Made by a program: the position numbers and the translations under genes
In this document: in pieces, positions 24,545 through 32,876 of the stretch
Numbering within the stretch: the stretch's first letter is position 1
Layout: every line of letters begins with the position of its first letter
The notes under the pieces: generated by a model
What the model saw: only the letters and a program-made list of their open reading frames with translations
What the model was told of the DNA's origin: nothing
Database searches by the model: none
Assembly: GCA_963529665.1 (NCBI GenBank)
Contig: CAUSAG010000005.1
Span: 37,731 to 101,730 of the forward strand
Length of the DNA: 64,000 nucleotides
Source: Kingella_B sp963529665
Lineage (GTDB): Bacteria; Pseudomonadota; Gammaproteobacteria; Burkholderiales; Neisseriaceae
Reading direction: 5' to 3'

Positions 24545-24763
24545 ATGGCAAAAGAAGATGTAATACAAATGCAAGGAGAGGTCATTGAGACTTTGCCTAA
24601 TGCAACTTTCAAAGTAAAACTAGAAAGTGGTCATGAGGTTATTGGTCACATATCAGGAAAAATGAGAATGCACTATATTCGAATTTTGCCAGGTGATAGT
24701 GTTACTGTTGAAATGACTCCATATGACTTAACCAGGGCTAGAATAGTTTTTAGGTCTAGATAA
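24545..24763 (+). CDS. infA: Translation initiation factor IF-1
   Basis: The 72-residue OB-fold protein (MAKEDVIQMQGEVIETLPNA) blocks the A site during initiation. It starts 1 nt after the secY stop. Position between secY and rpmJ is the usual one in beta-proteobacteria. Confidence 0.97.
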   Translation: MAKEDVIQMQGEVIETLPNATFKVKLESGHEVIGHISGKMRMHYIRILPGDSVTVEMTPYDLTRARIVFRSR

Positions 24764-24788
24764 AATAAATTTGAATAAGGATAGAGTT

Positions 24789-24902
24789 ATGCGTGTGCAA
24801 CCATCTGTAAAACCAATTTGTAGAAATTGTAAGGTTATACGACGTAATCGAGTAGTTCGTGTAATTTGTACCGATCCTCGGCATAAACAACGTCAAGGTT
24901 AG
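24789..24902 (+). CDS. rpmJ: 50S ribosomal protein bL36 (zinc-binding form)
   Basis: A 37-residue protein reading MRVQPSVKPICRNCKVIRRN and ending TDPRHKQRQG. The zinc ligands Cys11, Cys14, Cys27 and His32 are all present, so this is the C+ form. GGATAGAG precedes the ATG. Confidence 0.95.
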   Translation: MRVQPSVKPICRNCKVIRRNRVVRVICTDPRHKQRQG

Positions 24903-24942
24903 TTTTTAATACTAATTTTCTTAAGTTAATAAGGAATAAACT

Positions 24943-25305
24943 ATGGCTCGTATAGCAGGGGTTAATATCCCAAATAATGCTCATATTGTAATTGGCCTTC
25001 AAGCTATTTATGGTATTGGGGCGACTCGCGCCAAAATGATCTGTGAAGTTACTGGTATTTCGGGTAGTCACAAGGTTAAAGATTTGGATGAAGAACAATT
25101 GGAAATGCTTCGCGAAGAGGTTGCTAAATTTGAAGTTGAAGGCGATTTGCGTCGTGAAGTAACTATGAGCATTAAACGGCTTATTGATATGGGCTGTTAT
25201 CGCGGTTTCCGTCATCGTCGCGGGCTTCCTTGTCGCGGACAACGTACGCGTACAAATGCTCGTACGCGGAAAGGTCCTCGTAAAGCAATTGCAGGTAAAA
25301 AATAA
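24943..25305 (+). CDS. rpsM: 30S ribosomal protein uS13
   Basis: The 120-residue head protein has the signature GCYRGFRHRRGLPCRGQRTR and a basic C-terminal tail (GPRKAIAGKK) reaching tRNA. It starts MARIAGVNIPNNAHIVIGLQ. Confidence 0.98.
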   Translation: MARIAGVNIPNNAHIVIGLQAIYGIGATRAKMICEVTGISGSHKVKDLDEEQLEMLREEVAKFEVEGDLRREVTMSIKRLIDMGCYRGFRHRRGLPCRGQRTRTNARTRKGPRKAIAGKK

Positions 25306-25317
25306 GGAAAGTAAATA

Positions 25318-25713
25318 ATGGCTAAAGCAAACACAGCTTCGCGTGTACGAAAAAAAGTACGTAAAACCGTGAGTGAGGGTATTGTTCATGTTCATGCATC
25401 ATTCAACAATACAATTATCACAATCACGGATCGTCAAGGAAATGCATTATCTTGGGCTACCTCTGGCGGTGCGGGTTTTAAAGGCTCGCGTAAAAGTACA
25501 CCATTTGCTGCTCAGGTAGCAGCAGAATCTGCTGGTAAAGTTGCCCAAGAGTATGGTGTAAAAAGTTTGGAAGTTCGTATCAAAGGTCCTGGACCGGGTC
25601 GTGAATCTTCTGTACGTGCGCTTAACGCTCTTGGTTTTAAGATCACCAGTATCACAGATGTTACTCCGTTACCTCACAACGGATGTCGTCCATCAAAAAA
25701 ACGTCGTATTTAA
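25318..25713 (+). CDS. rpsK: 30S ribosomal protein uS11
   Basis: The 131-residue platform protein carries the signature IKGPGPGRESSVRALNALGF and ends DVTPLPHNGCRPSKKRRI. Confidence 0.98.
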   Translation: MAKANTASRVRKKVRKTVSEGIVHVHASFNNTIITITDRQGNALSWATSGGAGFKGSRKSTPFAAQVAAESAGKVAQEYGVKSLEVRIKGPGPGRESSVRALNALGFKITSITDVTPLPHNGCRPSKKRRI

Positions 25714-25728
25714 TGGAGTGATTTAAGA

Positions 25729-26349
25729 ATGGCACGTTATATTGGTCCTAAATGTAAATTATCACGTCGCGAAGGTACAGATCTGTATCTAAAAAGTGCT
25801 CGTCGCTCTTTAGATTCTAAATGTAAGATGGAATCTGCACCTGGGCAGCATGGTGCGAAAAAACCTCGCCTTTCGGGTTATGGTCTTCAGTTGCGTGAAA
25901 AACAAAAAATCCGTCGTATTTATGGTGTGTTAGAACGTCAATTCCGTCGTTATTTTGCGGAAGCTGATAGACGAAAAGGCTCAACTGGTGAGCTGTTGCT
26001 TCAGTTGTTGGAGTCTCGTTTAGATAACGTTGTTTATCGTATGGGTTTTGCTTCAACACGCGCAGAAGCGCGTCAACTTGTTTCACATAAAGCTTTAATG
26101 GTAAACGGACAAATTGTTAATATTCCTTCTTTTCAAGTAAAAGCGGGTGATGTTGTTGCTGTTAGAGAAAAAGCAAAAAAACAAGTTCGTATTCAAGAAG
26201 CTATGGGTTTGGCTACGCAAATTGGCTTGCCAAGCTGGGTTTCTGTTGATGCAACAAAACTAGAAGGTACTTTTAAAAATGTACCTGATCGCGCTGAGTT
26301 ATACAGTGATATTAATGAGCAGCTGGTGGTAGAGTTCTACTCTAAATAA
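25729..26349 (+). CDS. rpsD: 30S ribosomal protein uS4
   Basis: The 206-residue primary 16S-binding protein has an S4 RNA-binding domain (LESRLDNVVYRMGFASTRAE). It lacks the zinc cysteines, normal for this type. In E. coli S4 represses the alpha operon. Confidence 0.98.
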   Translation: MARYIGPKCKLSRREGTDLYLKSARRSLDSKCKMESAPGQHGAKKPRLSGYGLQLREKQKIRRIYGVLERQFRRYFAEADRRKGSTGELLLQLLESRLDNVVYRMGFASTRAEARQLVSHKALMVNGQIVNIPSFQVKAGDVVAVREKAKKQVRIQEAMGLATQIGLPSWVSVDATKLEGTFKNVPDRAELYSDINEQLVVEFYSK

Positions 26350-26374
26350 AGCTGAAACAGTAAGGGGTAGTTAA

Positions 26375-27361
26375 ATGCAAAACAGCACTTCCGAATTTTT
26401 GAGACCTCGCCAAATTGATGTTGATGCATTATCGCCAACGCATGCAAAAGTTTCTTTGCAACCATTTGAGCGCGGTTTCGGACATACTTTGGGTAATGCT
26501 TTGCGCCGTATCTTACTGTCATCAATGAATGGTTTTGCACCAACTGAAGTAACAATTGCGGGTGTTCTACATGAATACTCCACCTTGGATGGTGTTCAAG
26601 AAGATGTCGTTGATATTTTATTGAACATCAAAGGTGTGGTATTTAAACTTCATGGTGGTAGCACGGAAGCTGTTATTACATTGAAAAAAGAAGGTTCAGG
26701 TATAGTAACAGCTGCTGATTTTGAATTGCCACACGATGTTGAGATTATCAATCCAGAAAAAATTATTTGCCATTTGGCAGCAAATGGAAATATTGATATG
26801 GAGGTTAAGGTGGAACAAGGTCGTGGCTATCAATCAGTTGCCGGTAGGAAAGCTGTAAAAGAGCAAACTAAAATTGGCTCTATTCAATTAGATTCAAGTT
26901 TTTCGCCTATTAGTCGCGTAAGCTTTGAAGTTGAAGCGGCTCGTGTTGAGCAAAGAACAGACTTAGATAGTTTGATCTTGGATATTGAAACAAATGGCTC
27001 AATTGAACCTGAAGAAGCAGTTCGTGTTGCGGCTAGAATTCTGATTGACCAAATGTCAATATTTTCTGACTTAGAAGGCACGCCGATTGAGGTTGAAGAA
27101 GAAAAAGCACCTCCAATTGACCCTGTTCTGTTGCGCCCTGTGGATGATTTGGAATTAACCGTTCGTTCAGCAAACTGTTTGAAGGCAGAAGATATTTATT
27201 ACATCGGTGATTTGATTCAACGTACTGAAACTGAGTTGTTGAAAACACCTAATTTGGGTCGTAAATCCTTGAATGAGATTAAGGAAGTTTTGGCATCTAA
27301 AGGCTTAACTTTGGGGTCTAAACTGGAATCTTGGCCTCCCGTTGGATTGGAAAAACCCTAG
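26375..27361 (+). CDS. rpoA: RNA polymerase alpha subunit
   Basis: The 328-residue protein has an N-terminal assembly domain (FERGFGHTLGNALRRILLSS) and a C-terminal DNA/activator-binding domain (ELTVRSANCLKAEDIYYIGD, LGRKSLNEIKEVLASKGL). It is placed between rpsD and rplQ as usual. Confidence 0.98.
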   Translation: MQNSTSEFLRPRQIDVDALSPTHAKVSLQPFERGFGHTLGNALRRILLSSMNGFAPTEVTIAGVLHEYSTLDGVQEDVVDILLNIKGVVFKLHGGSTEAVITLKKEGSGIVTAADFELPHDVEIINPEKIICHLAANGNIDMEVKVEQGRGYQSVAGRKAVKEQTKIGSIQLDSSFSPISRVSFEVEAARVEQRTDLDSLILDIETNGSIEPEEAVRVAARILIDQMSIFSDLEGTPIEVEEEKAPPIDPVLLRPVDDLELTVRSANCLKAEDIYYIGDLIQRTETELLKTPNLGRKSLNEIKEVLASKGLTLGSKLESWPPVGLEKP

Positions 27362-27386
27362 GCTTTAAAGTTTAAAGGATAATGAT

Positions 27387-27752
27387 ATGCGCCATCGTAA
27401 TGGTAATCGCAAATTAAATCGTACTAGTAGCCACCGTGCAGCCATGCTGCGTAATATGGCAAACTCTTTGTTAACGCATGAAACCATTGTAACTACTCTG
27501 CCCAAAGCAAAAGAATTGCGTCGTGTGGTTGAGCCTTTGATTACTTTGGGTAAAAAACCATCGTTAGCCAATCGCCGTTTGGCGTTTGACCGCACTCGCG
27601 ACCGTGATGTTGTGGTTAAACTATTTGGCGACTTGGGTACACGCTTTGCTTCCCGCAATGGTGGCTATATTCGTATTTTGAAATATGGCTTCCGCAATGG
27701 CGACAATGCGCCTTTGGCGTTGGTTGAGCTAGTAGATAAAGCTGTTGAGTAA
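27387..27752 (+). CDS. rplQ: 50S ribosomal protein bL17
   Basis: The 121-residue protein MRHRNGNRKLNRTSSHRAAM is the last gene of the cluster, ahead of a strong terminator. Confidence 0.98.
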   Translation: MRHRNGNRKLNRTSSHRAAMLRNMANSLLTHETIVTTLPKAKELRRVVEPLITLGKKPSLANRRLAFDRTRDRDVVVKLFGDLGTRFASRNGGYIRILKYGFRNGDNAPLALVELVDKAVE

Positions 27753-27777
27753 GATAAAAGTAAGTTATTGCTTGATT

Positions 27778-27807
27778 AAAGCCGAGCTGGTTTCAGTTCG
27801 GCTTTTT
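27778..27807 (+). terminator. Intrinsic terminator after rplQ
   Basis: AAAGCCGAGCTG and CAGTTCGGCTTT pair (one G-T wobble) around GTTT, followed by TTC. It ends the ribosomal cluster. Confidence 0.9.
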
Positions 27808-27840
27808 CTCAAATCAATGTAATTTTTGCTAGGAATAGGT

Positions 27841-28557
27841 ATGGTTAATTTATATCAGATATTAGGTTTGCCCTATTCGGCAACAAGTGATGAGATTCAG
27901 GCTGCCCTTGAACGGAAGCAAGCAGCTCTTAATGCTAAAACAGTGAAAGCTGTTACCGAATGGTTGTTGGTGGATAGTGTGCGTACACGCTATGATGCAA
28001 AATTGCGCCAAGAGCAGCCTGAATTTTTCCAGTCTGTAATGGTTGAAAGAGAAACGCCATCAACCCTAAGCCTACAAAAAAATGAAACGCCCGAAGCGCA
28101 ACCAACTCTTCAAGTGGCAGAAGAAGAGTATTACGTTCCCCAGCTTTGGAATCCTACCGCTGCGGCAATTTGGGCATTCTTCTTATCACCTATATTAGGG
28201 GCTTGGCTGCATGCCATTAACTGGCGAGAGTTGGGGGAAGAAAAATTAGCTGAACAGAATATGTATTTTGTCTGGGGAACAGTCGCATCGGGCTTTGTGC
28301 TCATGCTCATAGAGGCGGTTGCTAATATTGAGTTTCCCGCTGTTGCGAGTGGTACTGCTATTTGGGTAGCATGGTTTTTTACCTTAGGCAAAAAGCAAAT
28401 TGATTTTGTGCGTAACGAAGTAAATGATGATTATGACAAGAAAAAATGGGGCAAACCAATCGGGCTAACCATTTTGGGTTTGTGTGCCTATGTTGCTGCA
28501 CTTATCGCTTTTGCTTTTTTACTGGTTATCGCTGGCGTGATGCAACTGCCCGCTTAA
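27841..28557 (+). CDS. Membrane protein with degenerate J-domain
   Basis: Residues 1-60 of 238 resemble a DnaJ J-domain (LYQILGLPYSATSDEIQAAL, then SVRTRYDAKLRQ), but the HPD tripeptide needed to stimulate Hsp70 ATPase is absent (the loop reads NAKTVK). Four hydrophobic segments fill the C-terminal half (from about residue 105), so it is probably an inner-membrane protein. Function is unknown. AGGAATAGGT sets the ATG at 27841. It has its own terminator and is probably monocistronic. Confidence 0.7.
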   Translation: MVNLYQILGLPYSATSDEIQAALERKQAALNAKTVKAVTEWLLVDSVRTRYDAKLRQEQPEFFQSVMVERETPSTLSLQKNETPEAQPTLQVAEEEYYVPQLWNPTAAAIWAFFLSPILGAWLHAINWRELGEEKLAEQNMYFVWGTVASGFVLMLIEAVANIEFPAVASGTAIWVAWFFTLGKKQIDFVRNEVNDDYDKKKWGKPIGLTILGLCAYVAALIAFAFLLVIAGVMQLPA

Positions 28558-28562
28558 TAAAG

Positions 28563-28590
28563 AACGGTGTGATTTGCTCACACCGTTTTG
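28563..28590. terminator. Terminator between convergent genes
   Basis: AACGGTGTGA and TCACACCGTT form a 10-bp perfect stem with a 5-nt loop. Confidence 0.8.
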
Positions 28591-28610
28591 CGTTTTCAGG
28601 CTGCCTGAAA

Positions 28611-28937
28611 TCAATCATGCACGCGCAGCAATTCCACTTCAAAAACCAGCGTTGCGTGTGGCGGAATCACGCCACCCGCGCCGTATGCGCCATAGCCCAT
28701 TTCGGGCGGAATGGTGAGCTTGCGCTTGCCGCCTTCTTTCATGCCATCAAAGCCTTCGTCCCAGCCCTTGATCACTTGCCCCACGCCCAGCGTAATCGTT
28801 AAAGGCTGGCGGCGGTCTAAGCTGGAATCAAATTTTGTGCCGTCTGTTAGCCAGCCTGTGTAATGCACCGTAATCTCTTTGCCTTTCTGCGCCAATTTGC
28901 CATCGCCCACTTGCAAGTCTTCAATGATTAAACTCAT
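28611..28937 (-). CDS. FKBP-type peptidyl-prolyl cis-trans isomerase
   Basis: The 108-residue single-domain enzyme is close to the small neisserial FKBP. Active-site aromatic residues are visible in VHYTGWLTDGTKFDSS, VIKGWDEG and YGAYGAGGVIPPHATLVFEV. No signal peptide is present, so it should act in the cytosol on proline isomerisation during folding. Confidence 0.95.
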   Translation of the reverse strand: MSLIIEDLQVGDGKLAQKGKEITVHYTGWLTDGTKFDSSLDRRQPLTITLGVGQVIKGWDEGFDGMKEGGKRKLTIPPEMGYGAYGAGGVIPPHATLVFEVELLRVHD

Positions 28938-29105
28938 GGTTTGCCTTTCTGATTGCGTTGAAAAGCCGCAAGCGTATCACAAAACCGCTTTTCAGGCTGC
29001 CTGCGTTTGTTTACAATTAAAAAACATTTATTTCACAACAAGATAATCTTTTCAGGCTGCCTATTCGCCCGATTCAGGCAGCCTGAAAACCGAAAGGAAA
29101 GCATT

Positions 29106-30434
29106 ATGATGAACTGGCAACAGCTTATGTCGTCCACCCGTTTTCAAATAGACGAACGCGGCACCATCTCCGCCGCGCCGCCCAAGGCCTACACCCCCTA
29201 TCGCACCCCCTTTCATACCGACTACGACCGCGTGGTCTTTTCCAACGCCTTTCGGCGGCTTGGGCGCAAAACCCAAGTGCACCCACTCGCCAAAAACGAT
29301 CACACCCACAACCGCCTAACCCACAGCGTTGAAGTCGCCAGCGTTGGGCGCAGCTTGGGCAACCTTGTTGGTGAACTGCTGCGCACCGAGAATCAACTGC
29401 CCAAAAATCTCTCACCCAACGATCTTGCCACCACCGTGCAAACCGCCTGCTTGGCGCACGACATTGGCAATCCCCCCTTCGGGCATACAGGCGAATACGC
29501 CTTGCGCGACTGGTTTAGGCAGCCTGAAAACGCCGTTTACACCGCTGCGCTCACTCCTGAGCAATGCCGCGACATCCAAACCTACGAAGGCAATGCCCAC
29601 AGCCTGCGTCAAACTGCCAGCATAGAAATGTATCGCAATCGCGGCGGAATGCGCCTTACCGCTGCCAGCTATGGCGCATTGCTGAAATATCCGTGGACAA
29701 GCAGCAGCCCGCATGGGCAACGCAAATTCAATATCTATCAAACCGAGCTGCCGCTGATTAGTCGCATCGCCAGCGAGCTAGGGCTGCCTGAAATCGCCAC
29801 TAACCATTGGGCGCGCCATCCCTTGTCGTACCTAATGGAAGCTGCCGACGACATCTGCTACGCCCTGATGGATTTGGAAGACGCGGTAAGCCTAGATTTG
29901 TTGAATCATCACGAAATTGCCGACATCCTTGCCCCATTGGTTGCCCGCGAGGATACGCAACATGCCACCAGCCCGCGCGAGCGCACCGCCATGATGCGCG
30001 GCATTGGCATTGGCGCAGCGATTGATGGCATTGCGCAAACCTTCATCGCGCATCACGCCGCATTGCTCAACGGCGATTTTCAAGGCAAAGACTTGATTGA
30101 ACAAAGCCCCGCTGCCGTACGTGAGGCGCTGCAAAATGCCAAAACGCTTGCCCGCGAGCGCATTTTCCGCCACCGCGTGAAGGTGGAGTTGGCGGCATTT
30201 TCCTGCATTGCTTCCATGCTGGATTTGCTTGTGCCCGCTGCCCACGCGTTGATTACTTCGGGGCAATGCAAACAGCGGCATAAGCTGGCGTTAAGCCTGC
30301 TGGAAAACGACCCGATTACCGAACACGACAGCCTGTATTTGGCATACATGAAAATTCTGGATTTTATCGGCGGCATGACGGATAACTACGCCGCCAGCAT
30401 CGCGCAAGAAATATCGGGCATGAGCATGGTGTAG
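29106..30434 (+). CDS. dgt: Deoxyguanosinetriphosphate triphosphohydrolase
   Basis: The 442-residue HD-domain enzyme hydrolyses dGTP (or other dNTPs) to the nucleoside and triphosphate. The metal motif is in THSVEVASVG and LAHDIGNPPFGHTGE. A DUS is read in frame as RQPENAV. AAAGGAAAGC lies before the tandem ATG ATG at 29106 and 29109. dNTPases of this type limit dNTP pools and in some cases phage growth. Confidence 0.93.
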   Translation: MMNWQQLMSSTRFQIDERGTISAAPPKAYTPYRTPFHTDYDRVVFSNAFRRLGRKTQVHPLAKNDHTHNRLTHSVEVASVGRSLGNLVGELLRTENQLPKNLSPNDLATTVQTACLAHDIGNPPFGHTGEYALRDWFRQPENAVYTAALTPEQCRDIQTYEGNAHSLRQTASIEMYRNRGGMRLTAASYGALLKYPWTSSSPHGQRKFNIYQTELPLISRIASELGLPEIATNHWARHPLSYLMEAADDICYALMDLEDAVSLDLLNHHEIADILAPLVAREDTQHATSPRERTAMMRGIGIGAAIDGIAQTFIAHHAALLNGDFQGKDLIEQSPAAVREALQNAKTLARERIFRHRVKVELAAFSCIASMLDLLVPAAHALITSGQCKQRHKLALSLLENDPITEHDSLYLAYMKILDFIGGMTDNYAASIAQEISGMSMV

Positions 30435-30484
30435 TAATATCTGCAATAAAAACAAAAAATTGTTTAATTTTTGTGAAACTGCGC

Positions 30485-30524
30485 TTTACAAGATGCGGAT
30501 TGGTCTGTATCATCCGCTTTTTTC
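30485..30524 (+). promoter_or_regulatory. tRNA promoter or dgt terminator (overlapping signals)
   Basis: TTTACA (30485-30490), a 17-nt spacer and TATCAT (30508-30513) could be a promoter for the tRNA genes. The same stretch holds GCGGAT/ATCCGC followed by TTTTTT, which could be a weak terminator for dgt. The sequence alone does not decide between them. Confidence 0.4.
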
Positions 30525-30559
30525 TTAATTTGCACTGAAAGAAATTAAAGCGCAAATAT

Positions 30560-30636
30560 GCACCCGTAGCTCAGTTGGATAGAGTATCTGGCTACGAACC
30601 AGAGGGTCGGGCGTTCGAATCGCTCCGGGTGCGCCA
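30560..30636 (+). tRNA. tRNA-Arg (anticodon ACG)
   Basis: Seventy-seven nucleotides fold as a cloverleaf: acceptor GCACCCG/CGGGTGC, anticodon arm TCTGG-CTACGAA-CCAGA, T-loop TTCGAAT. CCA is encoded. The A at position 34 is expected to be edited to inosine by TadA. Confidence 0.95.
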
Positions 30637-30652
30637 AAAAATTTATTTATCC

Positions 30653-30727
30653 GCGCCCATCGTCTAGCGGTTAGGACATCGCCCTTTCACGGCGGTAACG
30701 GGGGTTCGATTCCCCCTGGGCGTGCCA
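30653..30727 (+). tRNA. tRNA-Glu (anticodon TTC)
   Basis: Seventy-five nucleotides with anticodon arm CGCCC-TTTCACG-GCGGT-like, T-loop TTCGATT and acceptor GCGCCCA/TGGGCGT. CCA is encoded. It lies 16 nt after tRNA-Arg, so both are probably on one transcript. Confidence 0.95.
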
Positions 30728-30734
30728 AGTTTTT

Positions 30735-30766
30735 AAAGCCTGCTTCGTTTGAAGCGGGCTTTTGTT
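30735..30766 (+). terminator. Terminator after tRNA-Glu
   Basis: AAAGCCTGCTTC and GAAGCGGGCTTT pair over GTTT and run into TTTGTTTTG. Confidence 0.85.
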
Positions 30767-30904
30767 TTGTGTGTGATTTGTGTGAATTGGGGAGGCGAGG
30801 TTAGATAAACCGCTTAAATTTTGATAATATTTTCAGGCTGCCCATTGTTCCATAAGTTGTATCCATAATAGGCAGCCTGAAAAACATTGCTCCAAAGGAC
30901 AATC

Positions 30905-32536
30905 ATGCCATCTCGTTTTGATTTTCTCACGCCGCTCACCCATCTGCCCGCCGAAGCGCAAAAATCCGCACAAGAAGCCGAAAGCCATGCCCGCAACGGG
31001 CATTACGATGCCGCGCTCAATGCCGTTCGCCGCGCGCTGGAATACATGGTGGCGTTCTATTGGCAAAAAATGCAGCTTCCTGCCATCCAAAAGGGCGCGG
31101 AAGTCGCCAATCCTTTTTACAACAGCCGCGCCACAGGCAGCAGCAATCCTAATGCGTGGCAAACGTTGAAGCTGGATAGCTTGTTCTCGCAAATTTATAT
31201 TTTGGAAAAAGAGAACGTGTGGCAGCGCGAACAAGCCGAACGCGCCCATTTTATCCGCAAAAATGGCAACAAAGGCTCGCACAGCGGCGAAGCCCCTGCC
31301 ACCGCCAGCGAGGTAAACGAGGCGTTGCAAGATTTGGAAAAAATCGCGCAACAATGGGCGGCGGATTTTCCCCGCGCCGACAGCTCGTTTCGCCCAGCGC
31401 AAGCCTTTGGTAGCGCGATGGTTGCGCCCAGCAGCACCGCTTCGCGCCATCGCCCAAAAGGTCAGTCGCGCAAAGTAACAATGGGCGTGGTGGCGGTGGT
31501 GGCGTTGATTGTATTTCGTGGTTTGTCTGCGCTGTTTAGTGCCAGTTCGTCTCGCCATTCCGAACCTCCCGCCGCGTCCACCCCGATGCAGCCTGAAAAC
31601 ACGTTGCGCTATGCCAATGGCGACATCTTCGAGGGCAACATTATCAACGGCAAAGCCAACGACCCCAATGGCAAAATCACCCGCGCCAACGGCATGGTTT
31701 GCATCGGCAACGTGATTGCCGACAAGCTCAACGGCATCGCCACTTGCACCGCGCCCAACGGCGATGTATACCAAGGCGATTATCAAGACGATTTGCGCCA
31801 CGGAAAAGGCAGCCAAACCTTGAATGGCAACCGCTACGAGGGCGCGTTTGAACACGACCTGATGCAAGGCGAGGGCGTGCTGACCGCGCAAACAGGCAAT
31901 CGCTACCAAGGCGCGTTCCGCAACAACGCCATTGCGGGCAACGGCAAAATCATCTTTGCCGACCAAAGCGAGTGCATCGGCACGTTTGATGCGCAAACCG
32001 CCCATTGCGATTTTGCCAACGGCAACCATTATGCGGGCGCATACAACCCCGCCACGCTGTATTTGGAAGGCAAAGGTGTGCTCACCGATGGCGAGGGCAA
32101 TGTGTTGTTTGACGGCGTGTTTGTGCAAAACCAACCGCAAGGCAAGGTGTTGGACGCTGCCCAAGCGCAAGCCGAGGCGTTGAAAAAACGCGCCGAGCAA
32201 GGCGATGCCGCCGCGCAAACCGCGCTGGGCATGGAAGAAGCCGAGCAGGGCAATTATGGCAACGCGTTCAAATGGCTCGCCCGTGCTGCCGCAGCCAACC
32301 ACGCCGAAGCGCAATACTATCTTGCCATCATGTATGAGCGCGGGCTGGGCATGGACAAAAATGTGGACGAGGCGCACCGATGGTATCAACGCGCCGCCGA
32401 CAATGGCTTTGCCAAAGCGCAAAAGCGCATCGCCGATATTAAACAAGCGGATGATGCGCTGGCGAACCCAAGCGACAACGGCGGCGGCAAGGGCAAAGGT
32501 GGCAGCGATGATGCCATCAATGCGCTGTTTGATTGA
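30905..32536 (+). CDS. DUF4145-like / transmembrane / MORN / Sel1 fusion protein
   Basis: The 543-residue protein has four parts. Residues 1-160 resemble DUF4145 (ALNAVRRALEYMVAFYWQ, then FIRKNGNKGSHSGE). A single membrane helix is at about 190-210 (VVAVVALIVFRGLSALF). Residues 230-410 contain MORN-type repeats (NGDVYQGDYQDDLRHGKG, NGNRYEGAFEHDLMQGEG). Two Sel1/TPR-like repeats follow at 425-520 (GDAAAQTALG, AHRWYQRAADNGFAKAQ). The C-terminus is Gly/Lys/Asp-rich. It may be a membrane-anchored scaffold (inference). AAAGGACAATC precedes the ATG at 30905. An in-frame DUS gives MQPENT. Confidence 0.75.
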   Translation: MPSRFDFLTPLTHLPAEAQKSAQEAESHARNGHYDAALNAVRRALEYMVAFYWQKMQLPAIQKGAEVANPFYNSRATGSSNPNAWQTLKLDSLFSQIYILEKENVWQREQAERAHFIRKNGNKGSHSGEAPATASEVNEALQDLEKIAQQWAADFPRADSSFRPAQAFGSAMVAPSSTASRHRPKGQSRKVTMGVVAVVALIVFRGLSALFSASSSRHSEPPAASTPMQPENTLRYANGDIFEGNIINGKANDPNGKITRANGMVCIGNVIADKLNGIATCTAPNGDVYQGDYQDDLRHGKGSQTLNGNRYEGAFEHDLMQGEGVLTAQTGNRYQGAFRNNAIAGNGKIIFADQSECIGTFDAQTAHCDFANGNHYAGAYNPATLYLEGKGVLTDGEGNVLFDGVFVQNQPQGKVLDAAQAQAEALKKRAEQGDAAAQTALGMEEAEQGNYGNAFKWLARAAAANHAEAQYYLAIMYERGLGMDKNVDEAHRWYQRAADNGFAKAQKRIADIKQADDALANPSDNGGGKGKGGSDDAINALFD

Positions 32537-32876
32537 GTGGCGATGTGGGATGGGGTGAGATTTTGCGAATGGTGTGATGGGTAGAGTGGGGGGGCGTTTT
32601 TTTTAGGCTGCCTTGGATGGGAATGTTTAAGGCAGCCTGAAACTTGGGTTTGCGCCTGTTGGCAAGCAAAGCAATATGTTGGCGAACCGCCGCCGCTCCA
32701 TTGTAGGCAGCCTGAAAATGAAATCTGTGGCGAAGTGGCAACGGGCGAAGTCAAAACGATGCGCCAAAACAATTTTCAGGCTGCCTTGGATGCCAACATT
32801 CAGGCAGCCTGAAACGCCAGCCATCCCGCAAAAACCGTTTGGCATGATGCTAAACGGTTTGATGTTTTCGGGCTGC
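32537..32876. other. Repeat-rich intergenic gap
   Basis: No gene is seen in 340 bp. DUS copies lie near 32607 (variant), 32631, 32705, 32774 and 32803, several as inverted pairs. Bases 32680-32703 resemble the arm of the palindrome at 12361-12444. Confidence 0.6.

Noticed and set aside
30833..32446. A 537-codon open frame on the minus strand
   Set aside because: It is the reverse of the DUF4145-MORN-Sel1 gene, which has clear domains and a ribosome-binding site.
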